From [Mycobacterium] zoologicum (GTDB lineage: Bacteria; Actinomycetota; Actinomycetes; Mycobacteriales; Mycobacteriaceae): DNA of 64,000 nucleotides. A program made the translations under genes and the position numbers. Shown here piece after piece: positions 45,111 through 54,193 of the stretch. The notes under the pieces are model-generated. The model worked only from the letters and a program-made list of their open reading frames with translations. It ran no database searches and was not told the DNA's origin. Numbering within the stretch: the stretch's first letter is position 1; every line of letters starts with the position of its first letter. Location: assembly GCF_020172665.1 (NCBI RefSeq), contig NZ_CP083985.1:93060-157059 (forward strand), written 5' to 3'.

Positions 45111-46379
45111 TCACTCATCGGGTGCCGGTATCACGATGATGGTGGCTGCGGCCGGATCGGCCTCACCGGGCGGAATCGGGCCGAAGGCGTCGGCGCCGCC
45201 GCTGTTTCGCAGGGATCGTGTCGCCGCGCCCATGGTCTGGGTTGCGGTACCGCCCATTCCGCGGCCGAGCAGGCTGGACAGCGCCATCTGCCCGAACATG
45301 GCGTCCTGGCCCACGACCGCGGCCAGCGGGGCGGCTTCGACGGTCGCCGGGAGCGGTGAGGTCATGCTGACGAGTCTGGTCGCGGGCGCCGCGGTCCTCC
45401 AGGATGGCGGCACCGACAGTTTCCCGACCGCCGCGGCGTTGCCCAGCGATCCCGTAGCGCTGCTCAGGCTGGCGGTGGGAAATGCGGTCGGCGCCAGTGG
45501 CGCGAGCGGCAACAGTGCTCCGGTGATGGCTTTGGGGCCGGCGAGGTAGGCCTGCGCGGCCATCCCGTTCATGATCCAGGAGTACAGCTGCCCGAACGCC
45601 AGCCAATAGCCACCGGGGATTGTCGTCCAGCCGAGCGGGGTTGTGTACCCGGTCAGTGTGCTGAAGATCAGGTTCCAGTTGTCCAGGAATGAACCCGATG
45701 TTGTCGCCGCCGCGGTGCCGACGGGGTTGGACGCCAACGACTGCAGCGCCTTGGGCATCGCGGTCAGCAACTGGGAGACCTGCTGCGCGATGTCCGACGC
45801 CGCCGAGTCTCCGGTTGCCTCGGCCGATGCCGCCATCTGACTGGCCGCACCGGTCGGATTGGTGGTCTCCGGCGGCTGGCTGAAGGGCGTGAGCTGGGTC
45901 GCGACTGCCGACGCGCCCGCGTAGCCGTACATCGCGCCGGCGTCTTGGGCCCACATCTCCGCGTAGTGGATCTCGGTGGCCGCGATGGCCGCGGTGTTCT
46001 GCCCGAGCAGGTTCGTCGCGACCAGCGTTGCCAGCTGCGCCCGGTTCGCTGCGACCACCGGCGGCGGAACCGTCGCGGCGAAGGCGGCCTCATAGGCCGC
46101 TGCAGCGGCGCGGGCCTGACCGGCGGTGAGTTCGGCCTGCGCCGCCGTCGAGGTCATCCAGGTCACGTACGGCTCAGCGGCGGCCGTCATGGTCGACGAC
46201 GACGGACCGGACCACTCTCCGGCCAGGGTCGAAAGGGTGGAATCGTATGCCGCCGCGGCGGAACTCAGTTCGGCCGCGAGCGCGTCCCATGCGGACGCGG
46301 CAGCCAGCAGCGGCGCTGAACCAGCGCCCGAGTACATGCGACCGGAATTGACCTCCGGCGTCAATGCAGCAAAATCCAT
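45111..46379 (-). CDS. PPE-family protein, SVP subgroup
   Basis: 422 residues. Starts [20 protein letters not shown] (TPE in place of PPE), W-x-G in GEWSGPSSS, about 175-residue helical domain. [20 protein letters not shown] marks the SVP subgroup, and the gene ends with a hydrophobic IIVIPAPDE tail. Upstream member of the PPE-PPE-SbtA-DUF732 operon (68-base gap). The two PPE proteins are paralogues and may form a pair or function with separate PE partners. Confidence 0.9.
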   Translation of the reverse strand: MDFAALTPEVNSGRMYSGAGSAPLLAAASAWDALAAELSSAAAAYDSTLSTLAGEWSGPSSSTMTAAAEPYVTWMTSTAAQAELTAGQARAAAAAYEAAFAATVPPPVVAANRAQLATLVATNLLGQNTAAIAATEIHYAEMWAQDAGAMYGYAGASAVATQLTPFSQPPETTNPTGAASQMAASAEATGDSAASDIAQQVSQLLTAMPKALQSLASNPVGTAAATTSGSFLDNWNLIFSTLTGYTTPLGWTTIPGGYWLAFGQLYSWIMNGMAAQAYLAGPKAITGALLPLAPLAPTAFPTASLSSATGSLGNAAAVGKLSVPPSWRTAAPATRLVSMTSPLPATVEAAPLAAVVGQDAMFGQMALSSLLGRGMGGTATQTMGAATRSLRNSGGADAFGPIPPGEADPAAATIIVIPAPDE

Positions 46380-46688
46380 CTCGGGTAACTCCTTACACCG
46401 CGCGTCTCGACCGCTGACGCCTTAACCGTGCTACAGAACCCCAAATCCCAAACAGCAGGTGTCTATTCAGGGTCCTGATGTAAACAGCGTCCGACATTGT
46501 TCATTTAGTAGTGGACCAGCTGCCGGTTGAAATCTGTTGTGAGGCAGCTGGGATGGTGCTCCTGGTGCCGATCGCCCACCCGCGTAAGTGTTTTGACGAC
46601 ATTTATTCGGTTAACTGAAAACCAGAGAGGTCACAAGCGGCCGGGGGTTGACCGGCTGTAACATTGGCCGGGCTTTATGCGCCGGCCA

Positions 46689-46730
46689 GCGCCGAATTTC
46701 TTCGGGTGAAATTCCTTCCGGATTCGGCGC
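46689..46730. repeat. Nested, competing inverted repeats (possible regulatory hairpins)
   Basis: Outer arms GCGCCGAAT (46689-46697) and ATTCGGCGC (46722-46730) are perfect over 9 bases with a 24-base loop. Inside, GAATTTC (46694-46700) pairs with GAAATTC (46708-46714). The inner left arm shares four bases with the outer left arm, so the two hairpins exclude each other, as in attenuators. Function unproven; no T-run follows. Confidence 0.5.
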
Positions 46731-46951
46731 CTCAGTCGACTGAATAGTACGCAGGGCTAGCTGGAAAGTAGCTGTATGCGAACTGGATCTTTCCTGTAGT
46801 CGCGCTGCTGATGAACTGTCAATCTCGTCGTTGTTCGCGCGGCCGTACAGTACTTGTTGATACGCAAAGAAAAGCGCTGACGAGCGCTACCGGCCGGGAC
46901 GGTATACCGCTGAAGTTCTAGTAACCCTTGTTGGTGCGCAAGACTCTGCGC

Positions 46952-46957
46952 TAACCT
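46952..46957 (+). promoter_or_regulatory. Leaderless -10 element TAACCT
   Basis: TAACCT at 46952-46957 ends 6 bases before the GTG at 46964 and no Shine-Dalgarno is present, so the transcript probably starts at the initiation codon, a common mycobacterial arrangement. Confidence 0.5.
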
Positions 46958-46963
46958 CCCGTT

Positions 46964-48121
46964 GTGCAGCTTCCGTCGGCTGAACTCACCGCAGCAGAAC
47001 TAGACCTGCGCGCGCAGGTCCGTGCCTTCCTGGCCGAGCGGCTGCCCGCCGGAACCTTCGAGCCTGGCCTGGGCATGGGCGCTCCGGTGGACCCGGCGTT
47101 CTCCGCGGCACTCGCCGAGCGGGGTTGGGTCGGGATGGCGGTGCCGGCGGTCTACGGCGGGCCCGGGGCCACCGCCGTAGACCGTTTCGTGGTGGTCGAG
47201 GAGCTGCTGCGCTGGGGCGCTCCGGTCGGGCAGCACTGGGTGGCCGACCGTCAGATCGCCCCGGTGCTGCTGCGCTTCGGCACCGAGTACCAGAAACAAT
47301 GGCTGCTCCCGCGGATCTGCCGGGGCGAGGTGTGCTTCTGCATCGGCATGAGCGAGCCGGACGCCGGCAGCGACCTCGCGGCGGTGCGCACCCGGGGTGT
47401 GCGCACCGACGGCGGCTGGCGGGTCTCGGGAACCAAGGTGTGGACCACCAACGCGATGGCCGCCGACTACATGATCGCGCTGTGCCGCACCGGCGACATG
47501 GCCCAGGGCACCCGGCACGACGGGCTCAGCCGGTTCCTGATCGACATGCGCAGCCCCGGCGTCACCGTCGAACCGATTCTCTACCTGGACGGCAGCACCG
47601 GCCACTTCGCCCAGGTGGTCTTCGACGACGTGACGGTCTCCGACGACCTGGTGATCGGCGAGATCGGCCAGGGCTGGGCCCAGAACACCAGTGAACTGGC
47701 ATTCGAACGCAGCGGCCCGGACCGGTGGATCTCGACGTTCCTGCTCGTCCAGGAGTTCATCCGCGAGCACCCGCAGTTGGCGGCCGGTGTCGCCGGTCGC
47801 CGGCTGATCGGCGAGCAGGCCGCTCAGTACTGGGTGCTGCGGCGGCTCTCCCTGGCGGTGGCCCGGGCCATCGACGCCGGCGAGACCCCCGCTGCCGAAG
47901 CCGCCCTGATCAAAGAGATGGGCACCCGATTCGAACAGGACGTGGTGACCGCACTGCAGGACCTGCTGGACCGGGAGCTGATCTGCGACCTCGATCCGGC
48001 GCACCCGCCATCGTTGTTCGAACGGCTGTTGCGCCGCGCGGTGCTGGACGCGCCGTCGTTCACCATCCGCGGCGGAACCACCGAGGTGCTGCGTTCGGTG
48101 GCCGCCAAGGGGCTCACATGA
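46964..48121 (+). CDS. Acyl-CoA dehydrogenase, subunit 1 of a FadE pair
   Basis: 385 residues. CIGMSEPDAGSDLAAV and KVWTTNAMAADYMIALCRT form the FAD site; IGEIGQGWAQNTSELAFERS and FTIRGGTTEVLRSVAAKGL mark the C-terminal helical domain. The Y-E-G-T position of MCAD-like enzymes is I-R-G-G here, so the catalytic base may come from elsewhere or the partner. Stop overlaps the ATG of the second FadE (ATGA). First gene of a five-gene operon read from a leaderless-type promoter. Confidence 0.9.
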   Translation: MQLPSAELTAAELDLRAQVRAFLAERLPAGTFEPGLGMGAPVDPAFSAALAERGWVGMAVPAVYGGPGATAVDRFVVVEELLRWGAPVGQHWVADRQIAPVLLRFGTEYQKQWLLPRICRGEVCFCIGMSEPDAGSDLAAVRTRGVRTDGGWRVSGTKVWTTNAMAADYMIALCRTGDMAQGTRHDGLSRFLIDMRSPGVTVEPILYLDGSTGHFAQVVFDDVTVSDDLVIGEIGQGWAQNTSELAFERSGPDRWISTFLLVQEFIREHPQLAAGVAGRRLIGEQAAQYWVLRRLSLAVARAIDAGETPAAEAALIKEMGTRFEQDVVTALQDLLDRELICDLDPAHPPSLFERLLRRAVLDAPSFTIRGGTTEVLRSVAAKGLT

Positions 48122-49170
48122 GTGCCGGCGAACTGCGCGGCGCCGCAGACCGGCTGTTCGCCGAGCACAGCGGATGGCAGGCGGTCGCCGACGCCGAAAC
48201 CACCGGGTGGTCCGCGCCGCTGTGGGAGGCGTTGCGGCAGACCGGATTTCTGGACGTCGGGGTCCCCGAAGAGCTCGGCGGATCGGGCGGCAGCGTGGCC
48301 GACGCAGCCGAACTGCTGCGCGCCGCCGGCGCCCACGCGGCACCGGTACCGTTCGCCGAGGCCGGACTGGTCGGGGGCTGGCTGCTGACCGCCGCCGGGC
48401 TGGCGCTTCCCGATGGTGTCCGCACCGTGCTGCCGCCGGGATCGCTGCGGCTCGACGGCGACCGGCTGTTCGGCACGGTGCACGGCGTGCCGTGGGGCCA
48501 TCGGGCGCAGCACCTGATCGCCCTCGTCGACGGCGTCGTGGTGTTGGCCCCCGGCCCGGTCGCCGGCGGGCCGACCTGCGATCGCGCGGTCAACCTCGCC
48601 GACGAGCCCCGTGACACCCTGCGGTTCGACGGAGTGGCGGTGACCGCCCGCGCCGGCGCGCCGTTCACCGAGCAGGCGCTGAGTGAGCGGACCGCACTGG
48701 GCCGAGCGGTGCTGATTGGCGGCGCGCTGAGCGCGGTGGCCGCGATGACGTTGCGCTACACCTCCGAACGCGAGCAGTTCGGGCGCCCGATCGGCCGGTT
48801 CCAGGCCGTGCAGGCCCATCTGGTCACCATCCACCAACAGGCCACCGTGGTGGCGGCCGCCGTCGAGGCTGCGGTCGCCGCCGTCGAGGCGGGCACCGCA
48901 GGTTTCGAAATCGCCTGCGCCAAGGTGCTCGCCGACCGGGGCGCCCAACTCGCGGCACGCGCCGCACATCAGGCGCACGGCGCCATCGGAATGACGAAGG
49001 AGTACCCGTTGCACCACCTCACCCGGCGACTGTGGGCTTGGCGTACCGAGGGCGGCGGTCATCACCGGTGGGCCGACCTGCTCGGCCACACCCTGGTGGC
49101 CGCGGGCCCCGATGCGCTCTACCCCGCCATCCAATCCGGCTCCGCGGTGGTGACGGCGGTGTCGCGATGA
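48118..49170 (+). CDS. Acyl-CoA dehydrogenase, subunit 2 of a FadE pair
   Basis: 350 residues, shorter than usual ACADs. EREQFGRPIGRFQAVQAHLV and AAHQAHGAIGMTKEYPLHHL are the diagnostic C-terminal motifs. The middle beta domain is condensed. Overlaps the preceding FadE and the following hydrolase by 4 bases each, so all are cotranslated. Likely heterotetramer with subunit 1. Confidence 0.88.
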   Translation: MSAGELRGAADRLFAEHSGWQAVADAETTGWSAPLWEALRQTGFLDVGVPEELGGSGGSVADAAELLRAAGAHAAPVPFAEAGLVGGWLLTAAGLALPDGVRTVLPPGSLRLDGDRLFGTVHGVPWGHRAQHLIALVDGVVVLAPGPVAGGPTCDRAVNLADEPRDTLRFDGVAVTARAGAPFTEQALSERTALGRAVLIGGALSAVAAMTLRYTSEREQFGRPIGRFQAVQAHLVTIHQQATVVAAAVEAAVAAVEAGTAGFEIACAKVLADRGAQLAARAAHQAHGAIGMTKEYPLHHLTRRLWAWRTEGGGHHRWADLLGHTLVAAGPDALYPAIQSGSAVVTAVSR

Positions 49171-49931
49171 ACCGCCTGCAGCGGCCCGACGGGGTAACCC
49201 TGGCCTACCGGGTGCACAACCCGCAGGCCGGCGGAGTGCCGGTGCTGCTCACCCACGGCTTCGGCGCCACCGCCGCCATGTGGGACGCCAATATCGCTGC
49301 GCTGGCAGCGGATCGGCCGGTGATCGTCTGGGACCTGCGCGGACACGGCGACAGCGACGCCCCGGCGGACATGGCGCACTACAGCGAGCGGCTCAGCGTG
49401 CAGGACATGGCCGCCGTCCTGGACGAGGCCGGTGCGCAGCGGGCGGTGATCGGCGGAATGTCGTTGGGCGGCTACCTTTCTCTGGCGTTCCACCTCGCTT
49501 ACCCGCAGCGGGTGGCGGGGCTGCTGCTGGTCGACACCGGGCCGGGTTACCGCAACGACGAAGCCCGCGCCGGGTGGAACGACTGGGTGGAGCGCCAGGC
49601 CACGAAACTCGAACGCGGGGAAACCCTTTCGGGTATCACCGCCGAAACCGGACAAGCGGTCCACGCCCATCCCGAAGGATTGCCGCGGGCCGCCCGCGGC
49701 ATCATGGCCCAACACGACGCCCGGGTCATCGAATCACTGGACGGCATCACGGTGCCGGCCCTGGTGGTGGTGGGAGCCCGCGACACCAAGTTCCTGGCGC
49801 CGGCCGAATACCTGGCGCGCCGCATCTCCGATGCCCGCAAGGTCGTCATCGACGACGCCGGGCACGCCGCCAACATGGATCAGCCCGAGGCGTTCAACGC
49901 CGCTGTCGTCGAATTTCTGGACCGGCTGTGA
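49167..49931 (+). CDS. Alpha/beta hydrolase
   Basis: 254 residues. Oxyanion HG in LLTHGFGATAAMWD, nucleophile Ser in IGGMSLGGYLSLAF, Asp in VVGARDTKFLAP and His in DDAGHAANMDQPEAF, the complete triad of the PcaD/lipase-like branch. Placed between FadE and hydratase genes, it may hydrolyse a ring lactone, ester or thioester of the same pathway (inference). Confidence 0.88.
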   Translation: MNRLQRPDGVTLAYRVHNPQAGGVPVLLTHGFGATAAMWDANIAALAADRPVIVWDLRGHGDSDAPADMAHYSERLSVQDMAAVLDEAGAQRAVIGGMSLGGYLSLAFHLAYPQRVAGLLLVDTGPGYRNDEARAGWNDWVERQATKLERGETLSGITAETGQAVHAHPEGLPRAARGIMAQHDARVIESLDGITVPALVVVGARDTKFLAPAEYLARRISDARKVVIDDAGHAANMDQPEAFNAAVVEFLDRL

Positions 49932-50689
49932 CCGCGCCGGATCTGGTTGTCGAGCTCGTCGGGCAGGTGGCTGTCATCGAGCTGCGCCGGCCGCCGAACA
50001 ACTTCTTCGACGCCACCCTGATCCGCGATCTAGCCGATGCCTACGAGCGGCTCGACACCGCCGGCGACTGCCGGGCGATCGTGCTGTGCTCGCAGGGCAA
50101 GAACTTCTGCGCCGGTGCCGATCTGTCCGGCAACACCGGGGACGGCGCCTCGGCCGCCGAACTCTACCGCCAGGCCGTGCGCCTGTTCCGGGCCCGGACA
50201 CCGGTCGTCGCGGCGGTGGCCGGCGCCGCGATCGGCGGCGGACTCGGGCTGGCGCTCAGCGCGGATTTCCGCGTCGGGTCGCCGTCGTCGAGGTTCGCCG
50301 CCAACTTCAGCCGGCTCGGTTTCCACCCGGGCTTCGGGATCACCGAGACCCTGCCTCGGGTGGTCGGTCAGCAGCGGGCACTGGAATGGATGCTGACCGG
50401 TGAGCGGTTCGGCGGCGAGGTGGCCTACCAGGCCGGGCTGCTCGACGAACTGGCCGCCGACGGCGACGTGCGCCCGGCCGCGCTGCGGTTCGCCCAGCGC
50501 ATCGCGGCCGCGGCCCCCCAGTCGCTGGCCAGCATCCGCGCCACCATGCGTGCCGGGCTGGCGGAGGCCGTCGCGGCGGCCACCGATCATGAACTGGCCG
50601 AACAGACCCGGCTGCAGCACACCGAGGACTTCCGTGAGGGCGTCGCCGCCTCAGCCCAGCGCCGCACCCCGCGGTTCACCGGGCGCTGA
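49928..50689 (+). CDS. Enoyl-CoA hydratase/isomerase family protein
   Basis: 253 residues from GTG 49928 (GTGA overlap). Crotonase elements: LRRPPNNFFDATLIRDLADA, SQGKNFCAGADLSG, VAGAAIGGGLGLALSADFRV, and the LGFHPGFGITETLPRVVG helix. In the last, the Glu of ITETLP is a candidate catalytic acid. Fits with the two FadE genes as a beta-oxidation step. Confidence 0.88.
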   Translation: MTAPDLVVELVGQVAVIELRRPPNNFFDATLIRDLADAYERLDTAGDCRAIVLCSQGKNFCAGADLSGNTGDGASAAELYRQAVRLFRARTPVVAAVAGAAIGGGLGLALSADFRVGSPSSRFAANFSRLGFHPGFGITETLPRVVGQQRALEWMLTGERFGGEVAYQAGLLDELAADGDVRPAALRFAQRIAAAAPQSLASIRATMRAGLAEAVAAATDHELAEQTRLQHTEDFREGVAASAQRRTPRFTGR

Positions 50690-50692
50690 ATC

Positions 50693-51337
50693 ATGGCCGC
50701 GCCCAACCCGCCGCGCAAGCAGGAACGCGGCACCGCCGCGCAGCGCAAGATGATCCAAGCCGCCCAATCGCTGATCGCCGAAGGCGGTTTCGGCCACGCC
50801 ACCATGGCCCGCATCGGGGAGCGCGCCGGCTACAGCCGCGGCCTGGCCGACTACCACTTCGCGTCGAAGTCGGAGATCGTCGAGAAGATCATCGACGAGA
50901 TCGCCCGCGGTTGGGATGACCGCATCGGATCCGCCGAACCGCGCCGCGGCATGCCCGCGCTGGCGCACGCCATCGACGTCGCGATGGCCGGGCTGGAGGA
51001 CGATCCGACACCGGCGCGGGTACTGCAGGTGCTCGCCAGTGAGGCACCCGGGCTCGAACCGGCCATCCGGGAACTGCTGGCCCGCCATGACGAGTCCTAC
51101 CGGCGAAGGTTGCGGCGCTGGATCGTCGAAGCGCAGCAGGACGGAACCGCGCGCACCGACATCGATCCGGTCGCGGCGTCGGCGGTGATCGAGGGGATGT
51201 TGCGCGGCGTCGGCTACCAGTGGATGCTCAATCCGGAATCGTTGCGGCCCACCGCGATGGTGCCGACGCTGCGAGATGCGGTGCTGGGTCTGCTTGCCCG
51301 CCCGGCCGGACTGTGGGGCGCACCGCCGGAACGCTGA
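50693..51337 (+). CDS. TetR-family regulator
   Basis: 214 residues. N-terminal HTH: MIQAAQSLIAEGGFGHATM, then the recognition helix region RAGYSRGLADYHFASKSEIV (the usual S.G..Y.HF.SK pattern). The C-terminal half is alpha-helical ligand-binding. Last gene of the FadE-FadE-hydrolase-ECH operon, 3 bases after ECH, so it probably autoregulates this catabolic operon with an acyl-CoA ligand, as many mycobacterial TetR proteins do (inference). Confidence 0.88.
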   Translation: MAAPNPPRKQERGTAAQRKMIQAAQSLIAEGGFGHATMARIGERAGYSRGLADYHFASKSEIVEKIIDEIARGWDDRIGSAEPRRGMPALAHAIDVAMAGLEDDPTPARVLQVLASEAPGLEPAIRELLARHDESYRRRLRRWIVEAQQDGTARTDIDPVAASAVIEGMLRGVGYQWMLNPESLRPTAMVPTLRDAVLGLLARPAGLWGAPPER

Positions 51338-51380
51338 TGCAACACTGGTCGCATCCCATCCGAAAGAGGAGACACGCCCC

Positions 51381-52139
51381 ATGAGCGAGACCGAATTGTT
51401 GGACGCTGTTGTTGCGACCGGAACCGCGATGGAACAGGCCGTCGCGACCTTCATGCTGCACCCGGAGACCTTCGGTGCCAGTATCGCCGCCGGCTATACG
51501 AACCCGCTGTCGGGCTACGTCGCCGGCCGCGGGGGAGTGCTCGGCGAGGCCACCGGTGCGACCGTTGCGTCGGTGTTCGCGGTGTTCGAACCGACTGCGC
51601 TGGGTGCGATGTGGGACGAGGGCGTTGCGGTGCGCGGCGCTGCCGGTGCGGCGCAACTGTATTGGGAGCAGACCGCGGAGTTCGGGCGTAAGTACCTGGC
51701 CGGTGCCGACGGGCTGGACCGGATCGCCGCGCTGGGCGAGAAGATCATCGCCGCAACGCCGCCCGCGGGATTGCCGCTGTTCGCCGGATGGCGGGCCATG
51801 CCGCTGGCCGACGACCCCGCCGGCCGGGCACTGCAGGTGATGTTCGTGCTGCGGGAGCTGCGCGCCGCCGTGCACTTCGGCGCGCTGTGCATCTCCGGTG
51901 TCACCCCGATCGAGGCACACATGCTCAACAAGGGGCCGCAGTACGCCGCGATGTTCGGTTGGCCCGAACCGTACCCCGACGGCGCCGGCAAGCGCGACGA
52001 GTACGCGCAGATCGAGCAGATGACCAACCGGCGGATGACCGACTTGTTCACTACCGCACTTGATTCCGCTGAGGCAACCGAACTCGCCCGGCTGAGCACA
52101 GCCGCCCTGGCGTCGCTGCGGGCCGCCGTTCCCGGCTGA
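51381..52139 (+). CDS. SCO6745-family protein
   Basis: 252 residues, helical protein of the SCO6745 family, which resembles a helix-turn-helix protein and has no known reaction. Characteristic blocks: GYTNPLSGYVAGRGGVLGEA, VASVFAVFEPTALGAMWDEG and LRELRAAVHFGALCISGVTP. RBS AAAGAGGAG upstream of ATG 51381. Lies after the TetR operon by 43 bases and is convergent with the HadAB-type gene. Confidence 0.7.
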   Translation: MSETELLDAVVATGTAMEQAVATFMLHPETFGASIAAGYTNPLSGYVAGRGGVLGEATGATVASVFAVFEPTALGAMWDEGVAVRGAAGAAQLYWEQTAEFGRKYLAGADGLDRIAALGEKIIAATPPAGLPLFAGWRAMPLADDPAGRALQVMFVLRELRAAVHFGALCISGVTPIEAHMLNKGPQYAAMFGWPEPYPDGAGKRDEYAQIEQMTNRRMTDLFTTALDSAEATELARLSTAALASLRAAVPG

Positions 52140-52143
52140 GGCG

Positions 52144-53172
52144 TCAGCGGAAGCGGACGCCCAGCGTCGCCAGGCCGAAGATCTTCTTGTCGGCCGATTT
52201 CGCGCCGATCAGGATCACCCCGGTGCGGGTCTCGGGGTCGAGTGACTTGATCTTGCCGCTGAACTCGATGTCGGCGCCTTCCTTGGCCGACACGATCGCC
52301 GGGGCCGAGAGCCGCACCGCGAAGCGGGTGACCGCCCCGGGGTCGCCGGTCCAGGTCGAGGCGAAGCCGGCGCCCAGGCCCATGGTGAGCATGCCGTGCG
52401 CGATCACGTCGGGCAGCCCGGCCAGCTTGGCGATGTCCTCGTCCCAGTGGATCGGGTTCGCATCGCCGGCCACCCCGGCGTAGTTGACCAGGTCGCCCCG
52501 CGAGAGCCGGGTGTGGTGCACCGGCAACGCGTCGCCGACCTTCACCTCGTCGAACGACGGTGTCGCCGGGGTGCGGGTCAGGCCCCCGGTGGACAGCGGG
52601 GCAGCGGGGCCGGGCCGGGTCGTCTTGGCGTAGTTGGCGTTCGACTGCCCGATGTCGAGGATGTTGACGTCGTGCATCATCGCGCGGTGCACCGCGGACT
52701 TGACGTCCGGGCCGATGTCCTCGGCGGTGACGCCGACGACGGTGGTGTGCAGGGTGTGCACCACTTCGCCCGCGGTGTCGGTGAAGGTGTTGGTGACGGT
52801 GATCAGGTCGCGGCCGGCGATCCGGCGCACCGATGTCAGCTCCACGTCGATCGTGAGCTCGTCGCCGGCGACGATCGGGCGGTGCTGCTCGAAGACCTCT
52901 TCGGTCTGCATGTAGGTGTCGTAGCCGACGACCACCGATTCGAACATCTCACGGTTGCAGCTCATCCCGGGAGTCGAGGTGAACGTCAGCGGCGCCACCA
53001 GCTCCGGGTAGCCCATCTCCGCCGCTGCGGCGACATCCCAGTGCGCGGGGTGGTAGTCCTGTACCGCGCGGGCGTACTCACGTACCTTCTCCCGGCCGAC
53101 CAGGTACGTGCCGTCCATCTGGTAGTAGTGGCCGACGCGGGCTTCCATTGCCGATGCTTCTGGTGCGGTCAT
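52144..53172 (-). CDS. Fused HadA/HadB-type (3R)-hydroxyacyl thioester dehydratase
   Basis: 342 residues with two hot-dog modules. N-terminal module: REYARAVQDYHPAHWDVAAA. C-terminal module: YAGVAGDANPIHWDEDIAKL, the D-x4-H (DANPIH) hydratase-2 motif, then HGMLTMGLGAGFASTW. Both subunits of HadAB are thus in one chain. It could dehydrate (3R)-hydroxyacyl-ACP in fatty or mycolic acid elongation or hydrate enoyl-CoA in degradation. Start ATG 53172; upstream residues PANPPTERLSQF are not conserved in the family. Confidence 0.85.
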   Translation of the reverse strand: MTAPEASAMEARVGHYYQMDGTYLVGREKVREYARAVQDYHPAHWDVAAAAEMGYPELVAPLTFTSTPGMSCNREMFESVVVGYDTYMQTEEVFEQHRPIVAGDELTIDVELTSVRRIAGRDLITVTNTFTDTAGEVVHTLHTTVVGVTAEDIGPDVKSAVHRAMMHDVNILDIGQSNANYAKTTRPGPAAPLSTGGLTRTPATPSFDEVKVGDALPVHHTRLSRGDLVNYAGVAGDANPIHWDEDIAKLAGLPDVIAHGMLTMGLGAGFASTWTGDPGAVTRFAVRLSAPAIVSAKEGADIEFSGKIKSLDPETRTGVILIGAKSADKKIFGLATLGVRFR

Positions 53173-53233
53173 GAATTGACTCAACCGTTCTGTCGGCGGG
53201 TTTGCTGGCACCGACCAGAGAACCCTAGCGCGC

Positions 53234-54127
53234 CTACCGGCTGGCGGGCTCCGCAGCCAAGGCGGCGCTGAGTCGGCGCGTCGCCTCATGCAGCTGCGTC
53301 CCCAACCGCATGACGGTCGCCCCGGTCATCGGTGCGGCGCTGGGAACCAGGCTCAGCATCAGGGCGACCCGCGAATCCGGCCCCAGGATCGGGGAGTCGA
53401 TGTGGCTCACCTCGTAGCTGCGGTCCGGGGCCAGGCTGACCGGGAACCACTCCTCGGTATGGATCAGTTCGTCGGTCAGCGCCTGCGCCAGTTGGCTCAA
53501 CCGGGTGGAGCGAACCTCGGCGCTGCGCACGATCAGCGCGAGTTCCTGCAGCCGCAGATCAGGCAGGATATGCAGGCCGACCGCGTAGCCACGTTGCGTC
53601 ACGGCCGCAAGCGCGTGGCGGTAGCGATCGCGCACCTCGGGGGGAAGGGCGGCCAGCCAGTCCTCGCGCACCTGCGGCCCGGACCAGGCAGCGATCGAAG
53701 CCCCATACGGCGGGCGGTGCGGGAACTGGGTGCCGATCGGCATCGGGTGACCGCCGCCGTGGCGGCTGCGGACCTGATCGACGACGGTGGAGTAGTCCTC
53801 GCTGACCGAGAAGGCGATGCAGTGCGCTCCCGTGGCGGCGGACAACTCGGCCATCTCCGAGCGGGCCAACACCAGGGCCGGATAGTGGCCGGCCGCCTCC
53901 CTGCCGAGCCGGACCAGGGCAGGACCCAGGTGGTAGGTCTTGCGAACCGGGTCACGCAGCAGCCAGCCGGCCCGCAGCAGTTCGGACAGCATCGAGTGGC
54001 AGCTGGCCTTGTGGACGCTCAGATGACGTGACACCTCGGCCAGGGTCATGCCGTCGTCAGCCACACCCGCCAGGTGCTCGAACAGGTTCACCACTCGCTC
54101 GGTCTGCGGGGAGGGACGGGCGGCCAT
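53234..54127 (-). CDS. IclR-family transcriptional regulator
   Basis: 297 residues. N-terminal winged helix: ERVVNLFEHLAGVADDGMTL, AEVSRHLSVHKASCHSMLSE (recognition helix), then LLRDPVRKTYHLGPALVRLG. The rest is the GAF-like effector domain. Start ATG 54127. Divergent from the SDR-ADC-amidohydrolase operon with a perfect palindrome between them, so it is the likely local regulator. A much longer reading reaching 55111 runs antisense to the SDR gene and is not real. Confidence 0.9.
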   Translation of the reverse strand: MAARPSPQTERVVNLFEHLAGVADDGMTLAEVSRHLSVHKASCHSMLSELLRAGWLLRDPVRKTYHLGPALVRLGREAAGHYPALVLARSEMAELSAATGAHCIAFSVSEDYSTVVDQVRSRHGGGHPMPIGTQFPHRPPYGASIAAWSGPQVREDWLAALPPEVRDRYRHALAAVTQRGYAVGLHILPDLRLQELALIVRSAEVRSTRLSQLAQALTDELIHTEEWFPVSLAPDRSYEVSHIDSPILGPDSRVALMLSLVPSAAPMTGATVMRLGTQLHEATRRLSAALAAEPASR

Positions 54128-54146
54128 GGCAGAACCATAGCCGCGT

Positions 54147-54163
54147 GGTCGCATAGTGCGACC
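54147..54163. promoter_or_regulatory. Palindrome GGTCGCA-TAG-TGCGACC in the iclR/SDR divergent region
   Basis: Perfect 7-base arms with a 3-base centre, 20 bases upstream of the iclR ATG and 31 before the SDR ATG. Half-site GCGACCA recurs at 54180-54186. Typical of an IclR-type operator controlling both directions. Confidence 0.65.
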
Positions 54164-54193
54164 TATTGCGGTGGTATACGCGACCATGTGACG

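Larger units (their letters stand above)
46380..46963. other. 584-base intergenic region between divergent PPE and FadE operons
   Basis: No supported gene. It is visibly less GC-rich than its surroundings. It holds a large inverted repeat at 46689-46730, a leaderless-type promoter at 46952-46957 for the FadE operon, and presumably the PPE-operon promoter on the minus strand. I found no tRNA or transposon ends. Confidence 0.55.
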
